Shown here in pieces: positions 22,090-32,700 of a stretch of DNA of 64,000 bases. The notes beneath the pieces were generated by a model that saw only the letters and a program-made list of their open reading frames with translations, was not told the DNA's origin and ran no database searches. The stretch is from positions 706,134 to 770,133 of the forward strand of contig NZ_FVZL01000001.1 in assembly GCF_900168295.1 (NCBI RefSeq), written 5' to 3'. The position numbers were made by a program, and so were the translations under genes. The DNA is from Arthrobacter sp. P2b (GTDB lineage: Bacteria; Actinomycetota; Actinomycetes; Actinomycetales; Micrococcaceae). The first letter of the stretch is position 1, and each line of letters opens with the position of its first letter.

Positions 22090-23101
22090 GGTCGGGCTCC
22101 CCGTTGTCGTCGCTGCCCTGTTCATTCTTCGCTTCCGGGCCCTGGCCGTTGTTCGTTTCAGCACCCTGGTCCGGCGTCTGCCCCGTGTGCTGCCCTGCGT
22201 CGTCCTCCCCTGCGTCCTGCTGAGGCAACGGCTGGGTGGCCGACTGCACGGCCTGCGAGCGGGGCAGCGTCACTTCGTCTTCCGCGGAGGAGTCGGGCCG
22301 CGGCGCGGTGGTGGCCGCGCCGGCGTCGTTCAGGACGTTTCGGGCGTCCACTACGATCACCGTGACGTTGTCCCTTCCGCCGTTGCGCAGTGCGGCCTGG
22401 ATGAGGGCATCCACGGCATCCTGCGGCTGGCCCACGGTGCTGAGGATCCGGAAGATATGTTCATCGCTCAGTTCTGAGGTGAGCCCGTCGGAACACACCA
22501 GGATGCGGTCCCCTTCCTCAACGGGAAGAAGCCAGTAGTCGGCCTCCGTCTCGTCTCCCGTGCCCAGGGCCCGCGTGACCACGTGGCGCCGGGGGTGCAC
22601 AGTGGCCTGCTGGGGGGTGATCTCGCCGGCGTCCACGAGTTCCTGGACTTCGGAGTGGTCAACACTGATCTGTTCGAACCGGCCCTGGCTGAGGCGGTAG
22701 GTGCGGGAGTCGCCGATGTTCATGACCAGCCAGTAGGGCACGCCCATCTGCTCCACGATTACGGCACCGCTCAGGGTGGTGCCGGCGCGGGCGCCAGTGG
22801 CTTCCCGGATGGAGTTGTCCGCCCGGACCAGGTATTGCTGGAGGACCGCGGCCGTGGCGGTCCGCTCGCCGGTGGTGAGCTGGGGCATGGCGGCCAGGGC
22901 GCGGACGCACAGTCCGCTGGCCACCTCGCCGGCTTCGTGGCCGCCCATGCCGTCCGCCACTGCGAAAACGGGATCGGAAGCAATGTAGGAATCCTCGTTC
23001 AGCTCCCGGCGGAGGCCCCGGTCGGTTCCGTAACCGCAGGTAAGGCTGAGGCCCGGCCCCGGCTGCATGATGGAGGGAACGCTGGCGGGCTGTTGGTTCA
23101 T
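22076..23101 (-). CDS. PP2C-family Ser/Thr protein phosphatase
   Basis: This 341-aa Mn/Mg-dependent phosphatase has metal motifs RRELNEDS near residue 33, VADGMGGHEAG near 50, CSDGLTSELSDEH near 205 and GRDNVTVIVVD near 245. A hydrophilic Gln/Asp-rich tail of about 80 residues follows, with no TM helix. The ATG overlaps the preceding stop (ATGA). It is the expected off-switch for the cluster kinase and corresponds to prpC in the bifidobacterial FN3 cluster. Confidence 0.93.
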   Translation of the reverse strand: MNQQPASVPSIMQPGPGLSLTCGYGTDRGLRRELNEDSYIASDPVFAVADGMGGHEAGEVASGLCVRALAAMPQLTTGERTATAAVLQQYLVRADNSIREATGARAGTTLSGAVIVEQMGVPYWLVMNIGDSRTYRLSQGRFEQISVDHSEVQELVDAGEITPQQATVHPRRHVVTRALGTGDETEADYWLLPVEEGDRILVCSDGLTSELSDEHIFRILSTVGQPQDAVDALIQAALRNGGRDNVTVIVVDARNVLNDAGAATTAPRPDSSAEDEVTLPRSQAVQSATQPLPQQDAGEDDAGQHTGQTPDQGAETNNGQGPEAKNEQGSDDNGEPDHGRH

Positions 23102-24690
23102 GCCTGTCCTAGGTAAAAGGTTCGGTCTCCAAAATGAACACTGGATCCCGGGGTAACAAAGGTGGGGACACCCGGCACAAGTGCTGTGCGGAGTCCGTCT
23201 GGGGTGGTCACGGCGCTGCCGTTGGTCGAATTCCGGTCGGTCACCCAGATCCCTGCGCCGTCCGTGAGCAGGTGCAGGTGGGTCTTCGAGATGGAGCGGC
23301 CGGGATCGTCAACGGCCAGCAACTGCGCATGCTGTTCACCGGCCTGGCCCACAGGGTTGCGGCCCACCAGCACGCTGCGGTCCAGCTGGAAGTCGCGGCC
23401 GTCGTCGAGCCGGATCCTCAGGACGGCAACGGGAGCAGGGCCGCCGGTTCCCGGCCGCACCTGCGTGCGCTCGACATCGTCGTCCGGGTGGTATGCCCGG
23501 ACGTGCTGCGGAGCCGGTGACTGTAGGGCAGCCGGAGCCGCTTCCAACCCCGTGCCGGAAGGCGGCGCAAAGGACGCCGGGGCCGTGTACGGCATCGTCT
23601 GGGAGGGCAGCGTAACGCCCGGTCCTGGCTGGACTGGCAGTGCGCCCGGCGCCTGGGTGGTGGCCGCCGGCGCCTGGCCCGGGCTTACCGGGCCCTGGGC
23701 ATTGATGACCGTGGGAGCTTTGGCACCGGCCACCGGCGACAGCACCTGCTGCACGGGCGGCAGGTCCAGCGGCGCGAAACTGTAGGGCCCCTGGATGCCG
23801 CCGGTGGTGATGGGGTCGCGGCCTGCCTTAACGTCAAAAACAAGCGTCTTGGCAGCGGCATCGTGCCACCCCCGAAGCCGGCCGTTCTTGTCCCAGCTGT
23901 TGGACACCACCACCAGCACGGCCCAGGCCGCGCCCACCAGCATCAGCGGCGTGAGGATGAACAGGGCGGGACCGAACCATTGGAAGACCACCACCAGGAT
24001 CGCCGCGAGCAGCGCCAGCAGGATGCCGGCACCCGTGACCAGGCCACGCAGGAAGACGGCACCTGCACCGGGGGCGTAGCCGTCGTTATCGGCGCTGCGG
24101 ATGCCCATCAACAGGTTTCCCGGAGTCTTGCCGGTCCGGGCTTCGATTCCCATCACCACGAAGGTGTAGACGAGGGTAAGCCCCAGTCCGATGCTGCCGA
24201 ACAGCACCAGGGACGCTGTGTCGTAGGTGATAAACCCGCCGCTTCGGGTACGGGTGATCCCCGCAAAACCAATGGCGAACGTCACCACCAGCACTGCCAG
24301 CGGCGGCAGCCAGTCAATGACGGCGGCACCGAGCCGCTTGCCCGCCGTGGCCGGAACAAGCTGAAGGTTTGTTGCCATTCCCGTTCCTCCCCCTGGAGCG
24401 GCACCCACCTGGGCAGTGGAACCGCCGGAACTCCCCTGCCCCGTGCCCGCGATGCCCGCGGCGTGATGGGCCGGGGGCGTTTGTACTACCGGGATAGTAC
24501 CGGGAATCGCCGGCCCGTGCGCGGCGCGCAGGCCGGTACGGGAGTCCACGCCGTGGTTCGGCCTGCGGTCCAGGTTGCTGGTGCTCCGCGCCGACCGGTT
24601 GGGCAGGGGCGCACCACAGGCCGTACAGAAAGCCGCCCCCGTGAGGATCAGTTGCTGGCATCGCGGGCAGCGTTCGGCGTCGGAGGTCAC
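23098..24690 (-). CDS. RDD-family membrane protein with zinc ribbon and C-terminal FHA domain
   Basis: This 530-aa protein starts with a zinc ribbon (CPRCQQ...CTACGAPL, residues 8-28). A disordered stretch and an RDD membrane domain with about four helices (about 115-275; KRLGAAVIDW, RTGKTPGNLLMGIR) follow. Another Pro-rich linker leads to a C-terminal FHA domain (about 420-525; LVGRNP, SISKTHLHL, NSTNGSAV). GTG at 24690 overlaps the transglutaminase-like stop (GTGA). It may dock phosphoproteins at the membrane. Confidence 0.88.
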   Translation of the reverse strand: MTSDAERCPRCQQLILTGAAFCTACGAPLPNRSARSTSNLDRRPNHGVDSRTGLRAAHGPAIPGTIPVVQTPPAHHAAGIAGTGQGSSGGSTAQVGAAPGGGTGMATNLQLVPATAGKRLGAAVIDWLPPLAVLVVTFAIGFAGITRTRSGGFITYDTASLVLFGSIGLGLTLVYTFVVMGIEARTGKTPGNLLMGIRSADNDGYAPGAGAVFLRGLVTGAGILLALLAAILVVVFQWFGPALFILTPLMLVGAAWAVLVVVSNSWDKNGRLRGWHDAAAKTLVFDVKAGRDPITTGGIQGPYSFAPLDLPPVQQVLSPVAGAKAPTVINAQGPVSPGQAPAATTQAPGALPVQPGPGVTLPSQTMPYTAPASFAPPSGTGLEAAPAALQSPAPQHVRAYHPDDDVERTQVRPGTGGPAPVAVLRIRLDDGRDFQLDRSVLVGRNPVGQAGEQHAQLLAVDDPGRSISKTHLHLLTDGAGIWVTDRNSTNGSAVTTPDGLRTALVPGVPTFVTPGSSVHFGDRTFYLGQA

Positions 24691-27311
24691 TGCGTCATGG
24701 GTCCTTGCGTGGGAGGTGCTGTTGTGGGCGGTTGTCCTGTGCCCGGCTGTCCTGTGCCTGGCTGTTCTGTGCCCGGCTGTCCGGCCGGCGGGGCCTGCGA
24801 TGCAGGACCGTCAGCCGGCTCCTGCCCCGGCCCCGGTCCTGCCGCGGCACGGCGCCGCCCGGGCAACGTGATGGACGGCAGGGCCAGCAACGCCAGGCGT
24901 GAACCCCGCAGGTTGAGGACCGTGCGGGCATCGGCAAGGAGGGAACGCGGGGAGAACCTCGCCTGTTGCCGGCGCCAGAATCCCATCGTTGCGGTCATCT
25001 CGGTCAGGGAGCTGTCCACAATGGTCCAGTACTCCCGGACCTCGTCCTCGGTGGGCTGGCCGGCACCAAAGATCGATGCGTCGGCCCGTCGTGCCAGCAG
25101 GGTGGTTGTTTCCCTGCTGGCGGGGAACGCCTCGGCCAGGACCGCGGCGCTTTCCCGGCGCGTGGCACGGGTATCAACGGCGGCGCCCAGGTCCGTGGCA
25201 AGGCTCACCACCTCGCTCCAGCCTCCGCCGACCCGCTGCGCAGGGTGGCCGTCGCTGAAACGCGACTTCCGGCGTCGTGATTTCAGCAGGGCAATCAGCA
25301 GCAGCGGCAACGCAAGGATGGACAGCGGGATCAGGGCGACGCCCAGCGCGCCCAGCAGGGCACCCCAGAACAGCCAGGGGTTGTTCTTCTTCTGGTCGGC
25401 GTCCAGCGCATCGGGCGAGGAGTCCGGCGGAAGGTCCGCGGGCTCCTGCGGCGGGGGCGGCGGCTGCAGCACCTGGGGCTTGGGCTTGGACTTGTTTTCC
25501 GGGTCCGGCGGGATGGGAACGTTGTCCTTCGGAGGGGTGGGGTCGAAGCTGACCCAGCCCACGCGTTCGAAGGCCACTTCCACCCAGGCATGGACGTTCT
25601 TGCCGGTGATCTTGACCTCGCCCGCACCGTTTTCGGGGCTGGTGGGATCAGGGTAGAAGCCCATCACCACGCGGGACGGAATGCCCAGGTGGCGGAGCAT
25701 CAGGGACATGGCGACGGCGTACTGCTCATCGTCACCAAGCATCTGTTTCGCCGTCAGCAGGTTTCGGATCCGGGCGGCACCGTGCCCGGAGACACTGGGC
25801 AGCTGGCCTTCACTGACCAGGCCGTTGCTGAATGCGCCGGTCTTCTGGAAGTGCGCTTCGATCTGGCGCACACGGTCAATCGCGGTGGGCGCATCCGCGG
25901 ACAGGTCGTTGGCCTGGGACGCTACGACAGGCGGCACCTCCAGGGCATCCGGCAGGGTGATTTTGGCGAAGTCGTATTGGGTGAGCTGCCCGTGTTCCAG
26001 CTTGACGGGGTCGGACACCTGCACGCTGTAGGAATCGCCGCGGGACAGCCCGTTGGTGGTGACGGCGGTGTCCGTGCCCGAGTTGAAATAGAGGCCGGAG
26101 GCTGCGGCGGAGGCACCCTGGTCAAAGCTGAGGCCGGTGGTTTTGCGCCCGCCCGGAACAAAGAAGCCCTGGTAGTCCTCGATGGTGATGTTGATGGCGT
26201 AGTCGTTGGTGGGCACGGTCCCGGAGGTGTCCGCCAGCGTGTTGATGGATTCGGTATCGCCCACCTTGCTGAAGTTGCCCGATCCGTTGGGGTCCATGTT
26301 GTAGTTGGTGCCGTTGAAGGCGTCCAGCGCCCCCAGGCGCACCCGGGCATCGCGAGGGAGGCCCTTGACGACGAACAGGGTGTCGTCCTTCTTGTCCTTG
26401 ACGAAGGTCCGGAAGCTGGCCAGCGGAGTGATGTAGTCCTTGGGGTCGAACGGCGGGACCACCACGTTCCGCAAAACTTTCCGGTCGTTGCCGGCGGTGA
26501 CCAGCGGGGCGGACAGTGCGGTGACGGCGACGCTGACGGCGATGACGGCCGCGGCCATCCCCAGCCGCCGGACCTTGGCGCGGCGGGCGGTGGAGGAATC
26601 CGTCTGCGGGTTGTTCACCGAGACCTTGCGGGTGCTGTTCCGCCGCAGGGCGTCCCGGCGGAACGTTGCCCAGGCGATGCCCAGGACCGTGAGGCCGATG
26701 CCGCGTTCGAGCGTGAGGAACGCTGCGTTGGTGCTGAACGCGATGCCCGTGACGAACAGGACCAGCACGGGAAGGAGCGGAAAGTAGGGGCTCCTGGCGC
26801 GCCAGGTCAGGATCGCAGCGATCAGCGCGGTGATCATCGAGCTGAGGAAGGGGACGATGAGCACGCCGCCGGCCGTTCCAACCGGCACGCCGACCGTGAG
26901 CATGTCCTTCCACGCGAAGACGATGCCCAGCAGCAGGATCCGCAGCGAGTCCAGGGTGGGAACAAACCCCGCGATGGCCGAGTCAGGGACCGCCAGCAGC
27001 GTGCCGAACACCAGGTAGGCACCCAGGGCGAGGGCTGTGGTGATCAGCAGGCCCAGGCGGAGGTGGGCATTGACGACGCCGAGGGCCAGGCCGAGGATAA
27101 TCCCGCCAAAGCCGGACAAGAGGTAGTAGGGATCGCCGCCGAAGCTCAGCCCGAAGCCGAGCAGGCCCAGTCCCAGCAGGACTGTCAGGGCGCCGGCGTC
27201 GAGCACGAAATGCCAGCGCGGCTGGCCGTCGTCGAACGGCGAGCCCTGCTGGTTCCTTGACGCAGCGCGGCGGGAGGTCATGCGCGGGCCCTGGCCCGGT
27301 GCGGAGCTCAT
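24687..27311 (-). CDS. Transglutaminase-like membrane protein with substituted catalytic Cys
   Basis: This 874-aa protein has about eight N-terminal transmembrane helices (DUF3488/TgpA-like), a large extracytoplasmic part with a transglutaminase-core fold (about 470-600), one more TM helix near 640 and a cytoplasmic DUF4129-like tail. Of the expected Cys-His-Asp triad, His574 (NVHAWVEV) and Asp590 (SFDPTP) are present. The Cys position is Asp528 (GDDEQYAVA, where active enzymes read GDCEQ). It is probably not a standard transglutaminase. Its start overlaps the DUF58 stop (ATGA). It corresponds to tgm of the FN3 cluster. Its partners by context are MoxR, DUF58 and the giant surface proteins. 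Confidence 0.88.
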   Translation of the reverse strand: MSSAPGQGPRMTSRRAASRNQQGSPFDDGQPRWHFVLDAGALTVLLGLGLLGFGLSFGGDPYYLLSGFGGIILGLALGVVNAHLRLGLLITTALALGAYLVFGTLLAVPDSAIAGFVPTLDSLRILLLGIVFAWKDMLTVGVPVGTAGGVLIVPFLSSMITALIAAILTWRARSPYFPLLPVLVLFVTGIAFSTNAAFLTLERGIGLTVLGIAWATFRRDALRRNSTRKVSVNNPQTDSSTARRAKVRRLGMAAAVIAVSVAVTALSAPLVTAGNDRKVLRNVVVPPFDPKDYITPLASFRTFVKDKKDDTLFVVKGLPRDARVRLGALDAFNGTNYNMDPNGSGNFSKVGDTESINTLADTSGTVPTNDYAINITIEDYQGFFVPGGRKTTGLSFDQGASAAASGLYFNSGTDTAVTTNGLSRGDSYSVQVSDPVKLEHGQLTQYDFAKITLPDALEVPPVVASQANDLSADAPTAIDRVRQIEAHFQKTGAFSNGLVSEGQLPSVSGHGAARIRNLLTAKQMLGDDEQYAVAMSLMLRHLGIPSRVVMGFYPDPTSPENGAGEVKITGKNVHAWVEVAFERVGWVSFDPTPPKDNVPIPPDPENKSKPKPQVLQPPPPPQEPADLPPDSSPDALDADQKKNNPWLFWGALLGALGVALIPLSILALPLLLIALLKSRRRKSRFSDGHPAQRVGGGWSEVVSLATDLGAAVDTRATRRESAAVLAEAFPASRETTTLLARRADASIFGAGQPTEDEVREYWTIVDSSLTEMTATMGFWRRQQARFSPRSLLADARTVLNLRGSRLALLALPSITLPGRRRAAAGPGPGQEPADGPASQAPPAGQPGTEQPGTGQPGTGQPPTTAPPTQGPMTQ

Positions 27312-28639
27312 GCTGCCGCCTTTCTCAGCACGATGGCAAGGTCGGCCAGGTCGCCAAGCGTCAGCACCGTCAGGTCTGCGATGTTGGCCCTGGTGGGGGC
27401 GGCTCCCGCCTCGATCCTCACGGCGAGGCTGCGGACGCCGGGCGGAACAGACACCGCCGCGGAACGGAGCTGCGTGGCGGTCACGTTGCTGCCCACCACG
27501 AAGAAAATGACGGAGGCGTTGGGGACAGTGTCCGCCAGGGTCCTGGCGAGGTCGACGGCGGTGCGGCGCATGGGAGTGCCGATGATCCTTGTCATGTCGT
27601 CCAGCATGTTGCGGCCGGTTTCACAGCGCAGCGGGCCTTTTTGGGTGAGGATATCCAGTTCCCGCTGTTCACGGATGGCCTGGCGGCCGATCGATGCTGC
27701 CGCCGAGATGGCCATCTCGAATTCGGTCTCGGAGGCATACTCATCAGTGTTGATGGACAAGGAGATGGCCAGGTGGGCGCGGCGGGTTTCCTCGAACTGG
27801 CGCACCATCAGCTTGTTGGTCCGCGCGGTGGTCTTCCAGTGGATGTGCCGCCGGTCATCGCCCGGGACGTAGTCGCGCAGCGCATGGAAGGACACGTCGG
27901 CGCTGGACAGGTCCGTGGTGGGCATGCCTTCCAGGTCGCGGATGAATCCGGCTGCGGAACCGGCGAGGGCAACGGTGCGGGGGTGGACGAAGAGGTCTTC
28001 CGGTTCGGTCCACAGGACCTGCCGGCGCAGGAGGTGCAGCGGGTCCGCCCGGACGGACCGCACGGGCCCCACCACGATCACGGCGCGGCGGGCCGTGGGG
28101 ATGGTGAACAGGTCCTCGTGGACCTGCTGGGGTTTCATCCGGGGCAGGTGGAACACCGCGGTGGCATTGCCCACCGGCAGTTCCAGTGCCGCCGGCAGCA
28201 AAGGACGGGCTGACGTGTTGGACACGGCGATGCTGCCTACGGCGCTGTCCCCAACGGCCACCCGTGTGCGGGCGAGGTCCAGCACCACTCCGTAGGAGGA
28301 TCGGCCCAGGATGAAGCCCACCGCAACCAGGAGCATGACGAAGGCTGCAATGGCAGCTGCCTTGGCCTCCTGCCACCCGAAGGCCTGGCCTGTTGCCCAA
28401 AGCAGGATGGAAGCGGCAAGCACGGACCAGCCCAGGACGCTGACCACTGACAGGACCGACCAGGCGTACTTCAGCCAGGCGCCGCGGACCGCCCGCCACG
28501 CTGGTGCCAGTGCCAGTCCGGCCGTGCTGCTCGCTTCGGCCCAGACGGCGGCCGGGTGCAGCCGAGTGGGCTGGCCGTTCCTGGCGAAGGGTTGCTTGAG
28601 ACGCTCCGTGAGACGGATCAACGGGGTGCCGCTGGACAT
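27308..28639 (-). CDS. DUF58-family membrane-anchored protein
   Basis: This 443-aa protein has two N-terminal membrane helices (about 45-90) and the DUF58 core, whose signature is GDDRRHIHWKTTARTNKL. A von Willebrand A-like domain follows. The ATG at 28639 has GAAGG upstream. A longer frame to 28810 is rejected because the extra residues are Arg-rich and overlap the MoxR gene. DUF58 genes regularly sit with MoxR ATPases, which may load metal or fold this VWA-like partner. It is coupled to the transglutaminase-like gene by a four-base overlap. Confidence 0.9.
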   Translation of the reverse strand: MSSGTPLIRLTERLKQPFARNGQPTRLHPAAVWAEASSTAGLALAPAWRAVRGAWLKYAWSVLSVVSVLGWSVLAASILLWATGQAFGWQEAKAAAIAAFVMLLVAVGFILGRSSYGVVLDLARTRVAVGDSAVGSIAVSNTSARPLLPAALELPVGNATAVFHLPRMKPQQVHEDLFTIPTARRAVIVVGPVRSVRADPLHLLRRQVLWTEPEDLFVHPRTVALAGSAAGFIRDLEGMPTTDLSSADVSFHALRDYVPGDDRRHIHWKTTARTNKLMVRQFEETRRAHLAISLSINTDEYASETEFEMAISAAASIGRQAIREQRELDILTQKGPLRCETGRNMLDDMTRIIGTPMRRTAVDLARTLADTVPNASVIFFVVGSNVTATQLRSAAVSVPPGVRSLAVRIEAGAAPTRANIADLTVLTLGDLADLAIVLRKAAA

Positions 28640-28692
28640 ATGTGTGCCTTCGTTATGTTGCGCTGGATTATTTTTCGCGGGGGTGGCGGCGG

Positions 28693-29670
28693 TCAGACGT
28701 TGGTGCGCTGCTGCGGAGCGGCGACGTCCGCGAGGATACGGGTCAGCACAGCCCCGGCTGTTGCTCCGGAGAATTCCGCTTCGGGGTCCATCACAAAACG
28801 GTGCGTCCACACCACGGCAGCCAGTTCCTTGATGTCGTCCGGGAGGACGAAGTTCCGTCCCTGCGAGGCGGCCCAGACCTTGGCGGCACGCACCATCGCC
28901 AGCGCGCCGCGGACCGAGACGCCGAGGCGGGTCTCGGGGGCGTTGCGGGTTTCTTCACACAACCGGGAAATGTATTCCAGGACGGCCGTGTCCACATGCA
29001 CCGTGGCGGCGAGGTCGGCCATGTCAGCGACGGCCTGGGTGGTGATGACGGCCGACAGTTCCTTGGAACGGTCCTTGAGGTTGGACCCGCCCAGGAGGCG
29101 CACGGTGGAGGCGTGGTCCGGGTAGCCGATGGAGGTCTTGATCAGGAAGCGGTCCAGCTGTGCTTCGGGAAGCCGATAGGTGCCGGCCTGTTCAATGGGG
29201 TTTTGGGTTGCCATCACCATAAACGGCCGCCCTGCCTCGTAGGTGACGCCGTCCACGGTGACGCGGGATTCCTCCATCACCTCGAGCAGCGCGGACTGGG
29301 TCTTGGGCGAGGCACGGTTGATTTCGTCGGCGAGGACGATGTTGTTGAAGATCGGGCCTTTGTGGAACTCGAACTTCTGCGTTTTCTGGTCGTAGATGGT
29401 GACGCCGGTGACGTCCGAGGGCAGCAGGTCCGGGGTGAACTGGATGCGGTTGTTCGAGCCCTGCACCGTGGCGGCGAGGGCCCGGGCCAGGGACGTCTTG
29501 CCTGTTCCCGGCGCGTCTTCGAACAGCACGTGGCCCTCGGCGAGCATGGCCGTGAACGTCAGCCGGATGACGTGTTCCTTGCCCAGGACGGCCTGGCCCA
29601 CATTGGCAACGAGTTTCTCGAACGTGTCGGCAAACCAGGCGGCCTGCTCGGTGGTCATGGTCATGGTCAA
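28693..29670 (-). CDS. MoxR-family AAA+ ATPase
   Basis: This 325-aa cytoplasmic ATPase has Walker A APGTGKTSLARA near residue 54 and Walker B VLADEINRASPKTQSALLEVMEE near 112, with the MoxR lid region after 230. MoxR proteins act as chaperone-like partners of VWA-domain proteins. The adjacent DUF58 gene (53-base gap) is the expected partner. The gene lies 37 bases after the first giant surface-protein gene. It matches aaa-atp of the FN3 cluster. Confidence 0.93.
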   Translation of the reverse strand: MTMTMTTEQAAWFADTFEKLVANVGQAVLGKEHVIRLTFTAMLAEGHVLFEDAPGTGKTSLARALAATVQGSNNRIQFTPDLLPSDVTGVTIYDQKTQKFEFHKGPIFNNIVLADEINRASPKTQSALLEVMEESRVTVDGVTYEAGRPFMVMATQNPIEQAGTYRLPEAQLDRFLIKTSIGYPDHASTVRLLGGSNLKDRSKELSAVITTQAVADMADLAATVHVDTAVLEYISRLCEETRNAPETRLGVSVRGALAMVRAAKVWAASQGRNFVLPDDIKELAAVVWTHRFVMDPEAEFSGATAGAVLTRILADVAAPQQRTNV

Positions 29671-29707
29671 TCCTTTGCTTGATGGGTAGGGGGAAAGCGG
29701 TAACGGG

Positions 29708-32700
29708 CTAGCGCTGCGGCATGCCGGCGGGCGGGCCTTGGCCGTCCCTGTTGGTGGTGTCGTGACGGACGTAGTTGCCGGCGGCGGGACCGCTGGTCAG
29801 GTGGTACCAGATGCCGGATGGGTTCTCCGAGGTCTTGTACCAGACCACATAAAAATCCGACTCGGACGGGGTGTTTTCGGGCAGCCACTTGCCGGGGCTG
29901 ACGCAGCTGGACGGGTTGCCGGCGCGGAAGCTGTCCACGCCGTAACCGGGCTCGGTGCAGCTGCGGACCGGTGTGGCGCTGATGGTCCACGAGGTGGGTT
30001 GCGGCGGAGGTGGCGCCGATCCGCTGCGTGAGGTGTCGCTGCCGATCCGGCCCGGCTGACCGGCGCTGATGGCCCGCACCCGGAGGGTATGGGTTTCGCT
30101 GTAGCCGGCACCCGTGGAGAAGGATCGCGCATCGGTATTCGTCCAGGCACCGCCGTCGAGGCTGTACTGGTAGCCGGTCACGGGCCGGCCATTGCCGCTG
30201 GGCTGGGTCCAGGTCCAGGAAACCGACCGTTCCCCCTGGGGCTTGCTGGCCCCTGTCACCACGGGAGCATGCGCCAGGCCGTACGGGTTGACGGAGTTGG
30301 ACGGGGCGCTGGCATCGCCGGCAACGGTACTGCGGGACGACACGGCCCACACCACAACTGCAGTGTTAGTGCCGTTGGGAGCTGCCACCACGCCTCCTCC
30401 GGCCGGGATGGTTCCGGAGCCGCCTCCCGACGTGAGCCTGTACTGGTAGGTAATTTCGGCCGGGGCGGACCCGTTCCTCTGCGCTTCCGTCAACACGGTG
30501 AAGCGGACGTCGATCTTGCCGCCGTTGCCGTCGGTGTCCACCAGGGCTGCCGTGGGGGCAGCCACGGTTCCTGGCTTGCCCACGGCGCGGATTGCCGCCG
30601 ACTGCGCGCTGGTTGCACTGGTGCCCGCCTTGTTGGTGGCGGAAACCGTGAACGTGTAGTTGGTTTCCGAGTTGTCCACCGTCACGTTCTGGGACGTACC
30701 CGCCACCTGTTGGGTGTTGACCACAGTACCGCCACGAAGCGTGGTCAGGGTGTACGCGGACACGGCGTCGCCGTTGTTGTTCGGCGCCGTCCAGGTCACC
30801 TTCATCTGGCTCTGGCTGCCAACCGAGGATGCCTGGGCAGCGGTCGGCGCCGCCGGGGTTGCGGGGACGCCGGCCGGCACTTCGGCAGCCGAGTACGGGC
30901 TCCACTCGGACGGTTCCTTGGCATCGTTGCGGGCCAGGACCCGGACCTTGTAGGAGACGCCGTTCTGCAGGCCCTTCCAGACGTAGCTGACAGCCGTCAG
31001 GTTCTGGATCTGAGCGTTCTGCCCTGCCGGCGGCGGCGAGATCTCCAGGTCGTAGGACTTCACCGGGGAACCCTTGCTGGCCGGGGCGGTCCAGGTGATG
31101 GACAGCTCCTTGTCGCCGAACTTCAGCGAGGGCGCCAGCGGGGTGTCGGGCTTGACGTCGGGACGGACCTCAGCCGAGGCCGGGGACCGCTCGGACTCGC
31201 CGAACTCGTTGGTGGCAGTGACCTGGAAGTGGTACTTGGTGTTGTTGACCAGTCCGTTGAGGGTGCAGGTGTTGGCGGGGCAGTCCTGCTGGAACCCGCC
31301 CTCGCCGTACACCGTGTACTTGGTGATCGGGGAGCCCCGGTCCGCCGGCGCCGTCCAGTTCAGGAGTGCTGTCCGGTCCCCCACGCTTTGCGCCTGCGGG
31401 GTGGCGGGCGCCTGCGGCTTGTCCTTGACGGTGAGCCGGATCCGGGCCGTCGCCTGCCGGGAGGAGTCCCCTGTCTTGTCGGCCACCGTGTAGGACACCA
31501 CCATGGTTCCGGTGAAGCCCGGCGCCGGGGTGACCGTCACGGCGTCACCGTTGACGTCAACGTTGCCGCTGCCGGTTTCCGCCCCGGCCGCGATGATCTT
31601 CAGCGGCGTTTCCGGGAAGGGGTTGGCGTCGTTGGCCAGGACATTGACCGTCACGGGCTTGCCGGCGGCAACGTTGTCCTGGACATCATCATTGGCCACC
31701 GGTTTCGGCCGGTTGGACGCCGTAACTGACAGCTGGTACGTGGCCACTGCCTCGAGCCCGCGCGGGTCCCTGGCCTTGACCTGGACGGCACCCGTGGTTC
31801 CGGTGCCGGTGGAGTCAGCTGCGGAAACCTTCAGGGCCTTGCCGTCGATGGCGGCGTTGAAACCGGCCGGTGAGCCGCCCACCAGCTCATACTTCATCTT
31901 TTCGACGTCGTCCCGGTCAGGATCCGAGGTCAGCTTGCCCAGGTCGATGCTGGCGGAGTCGCCCTTGGGCACATCAACACTGGCACCGAGGAGCTCGGGC
32001 GGGTTGTTCCTGTTGGGATCGGGCAGCACCTTCGTGCGGATGCTGAGGGTGGATTTCAGGCCGGCCGGATCGTCCGGGCCGGTTCCGTCCGTCACCTCGA
32101 AGGTGAGCGAACCGGGCCCGACGTAGTCAGTGCCGGCGGTGTATTTCAAACCGTCGCCGTCGCCGGTGACAGGATCGCTTCCGTCGGAGCCGATCAGCTT
32201 GATCCGGTCCGTCTGCGTCAGGCGGGGCGAACGGCCCTCGCGCACCTTAACCCATTCGTCCAGGTCCACCTCGACGGACTGGCCGGCGACGACCTCGATG
32301 ACCTCGTCCTTCGCCAGGGTGGGAAGCTGCTGGCCCAGGCCCGGAACCCAGATGACCGCCGTCGACTGCTGGCCGTCCACGTCCTCCACCGTGTACGGGA
32401 TGAGCTGTGGTTGTTCGGTGAGGTCCACGATCACGGTGCCCTCTGCGCCGGGCCGGGCCGTGGCGGCCTCTGTGCTGATCTTCAGGTTCTCCCCCACGCC
32501 GTCGGGATCCTCGTCGTTCTTCAGGACGGGGACGTCCACGGCGGATTTCCCCATGGTCTGCGCGGACGTGACCCTGTCGTCACGGGCGATCGGCGCCTTG
32601 AGGGGCACCTCATTGTCGACCACGACACCGATGGCAGCCTGGGCGGAAGCATCCCTGTCGTCGGCGATGGTATACCGGACGTTGACGGTTCCGGCTTCGC

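Noticed and set aside
22090-22164. Upstream start for the FHA protein at 22164
   Set aside because: It would add a strongly basic segment lying inside the PP2C gene. The ATG at 22089 has GGGGAG and normal overlap.
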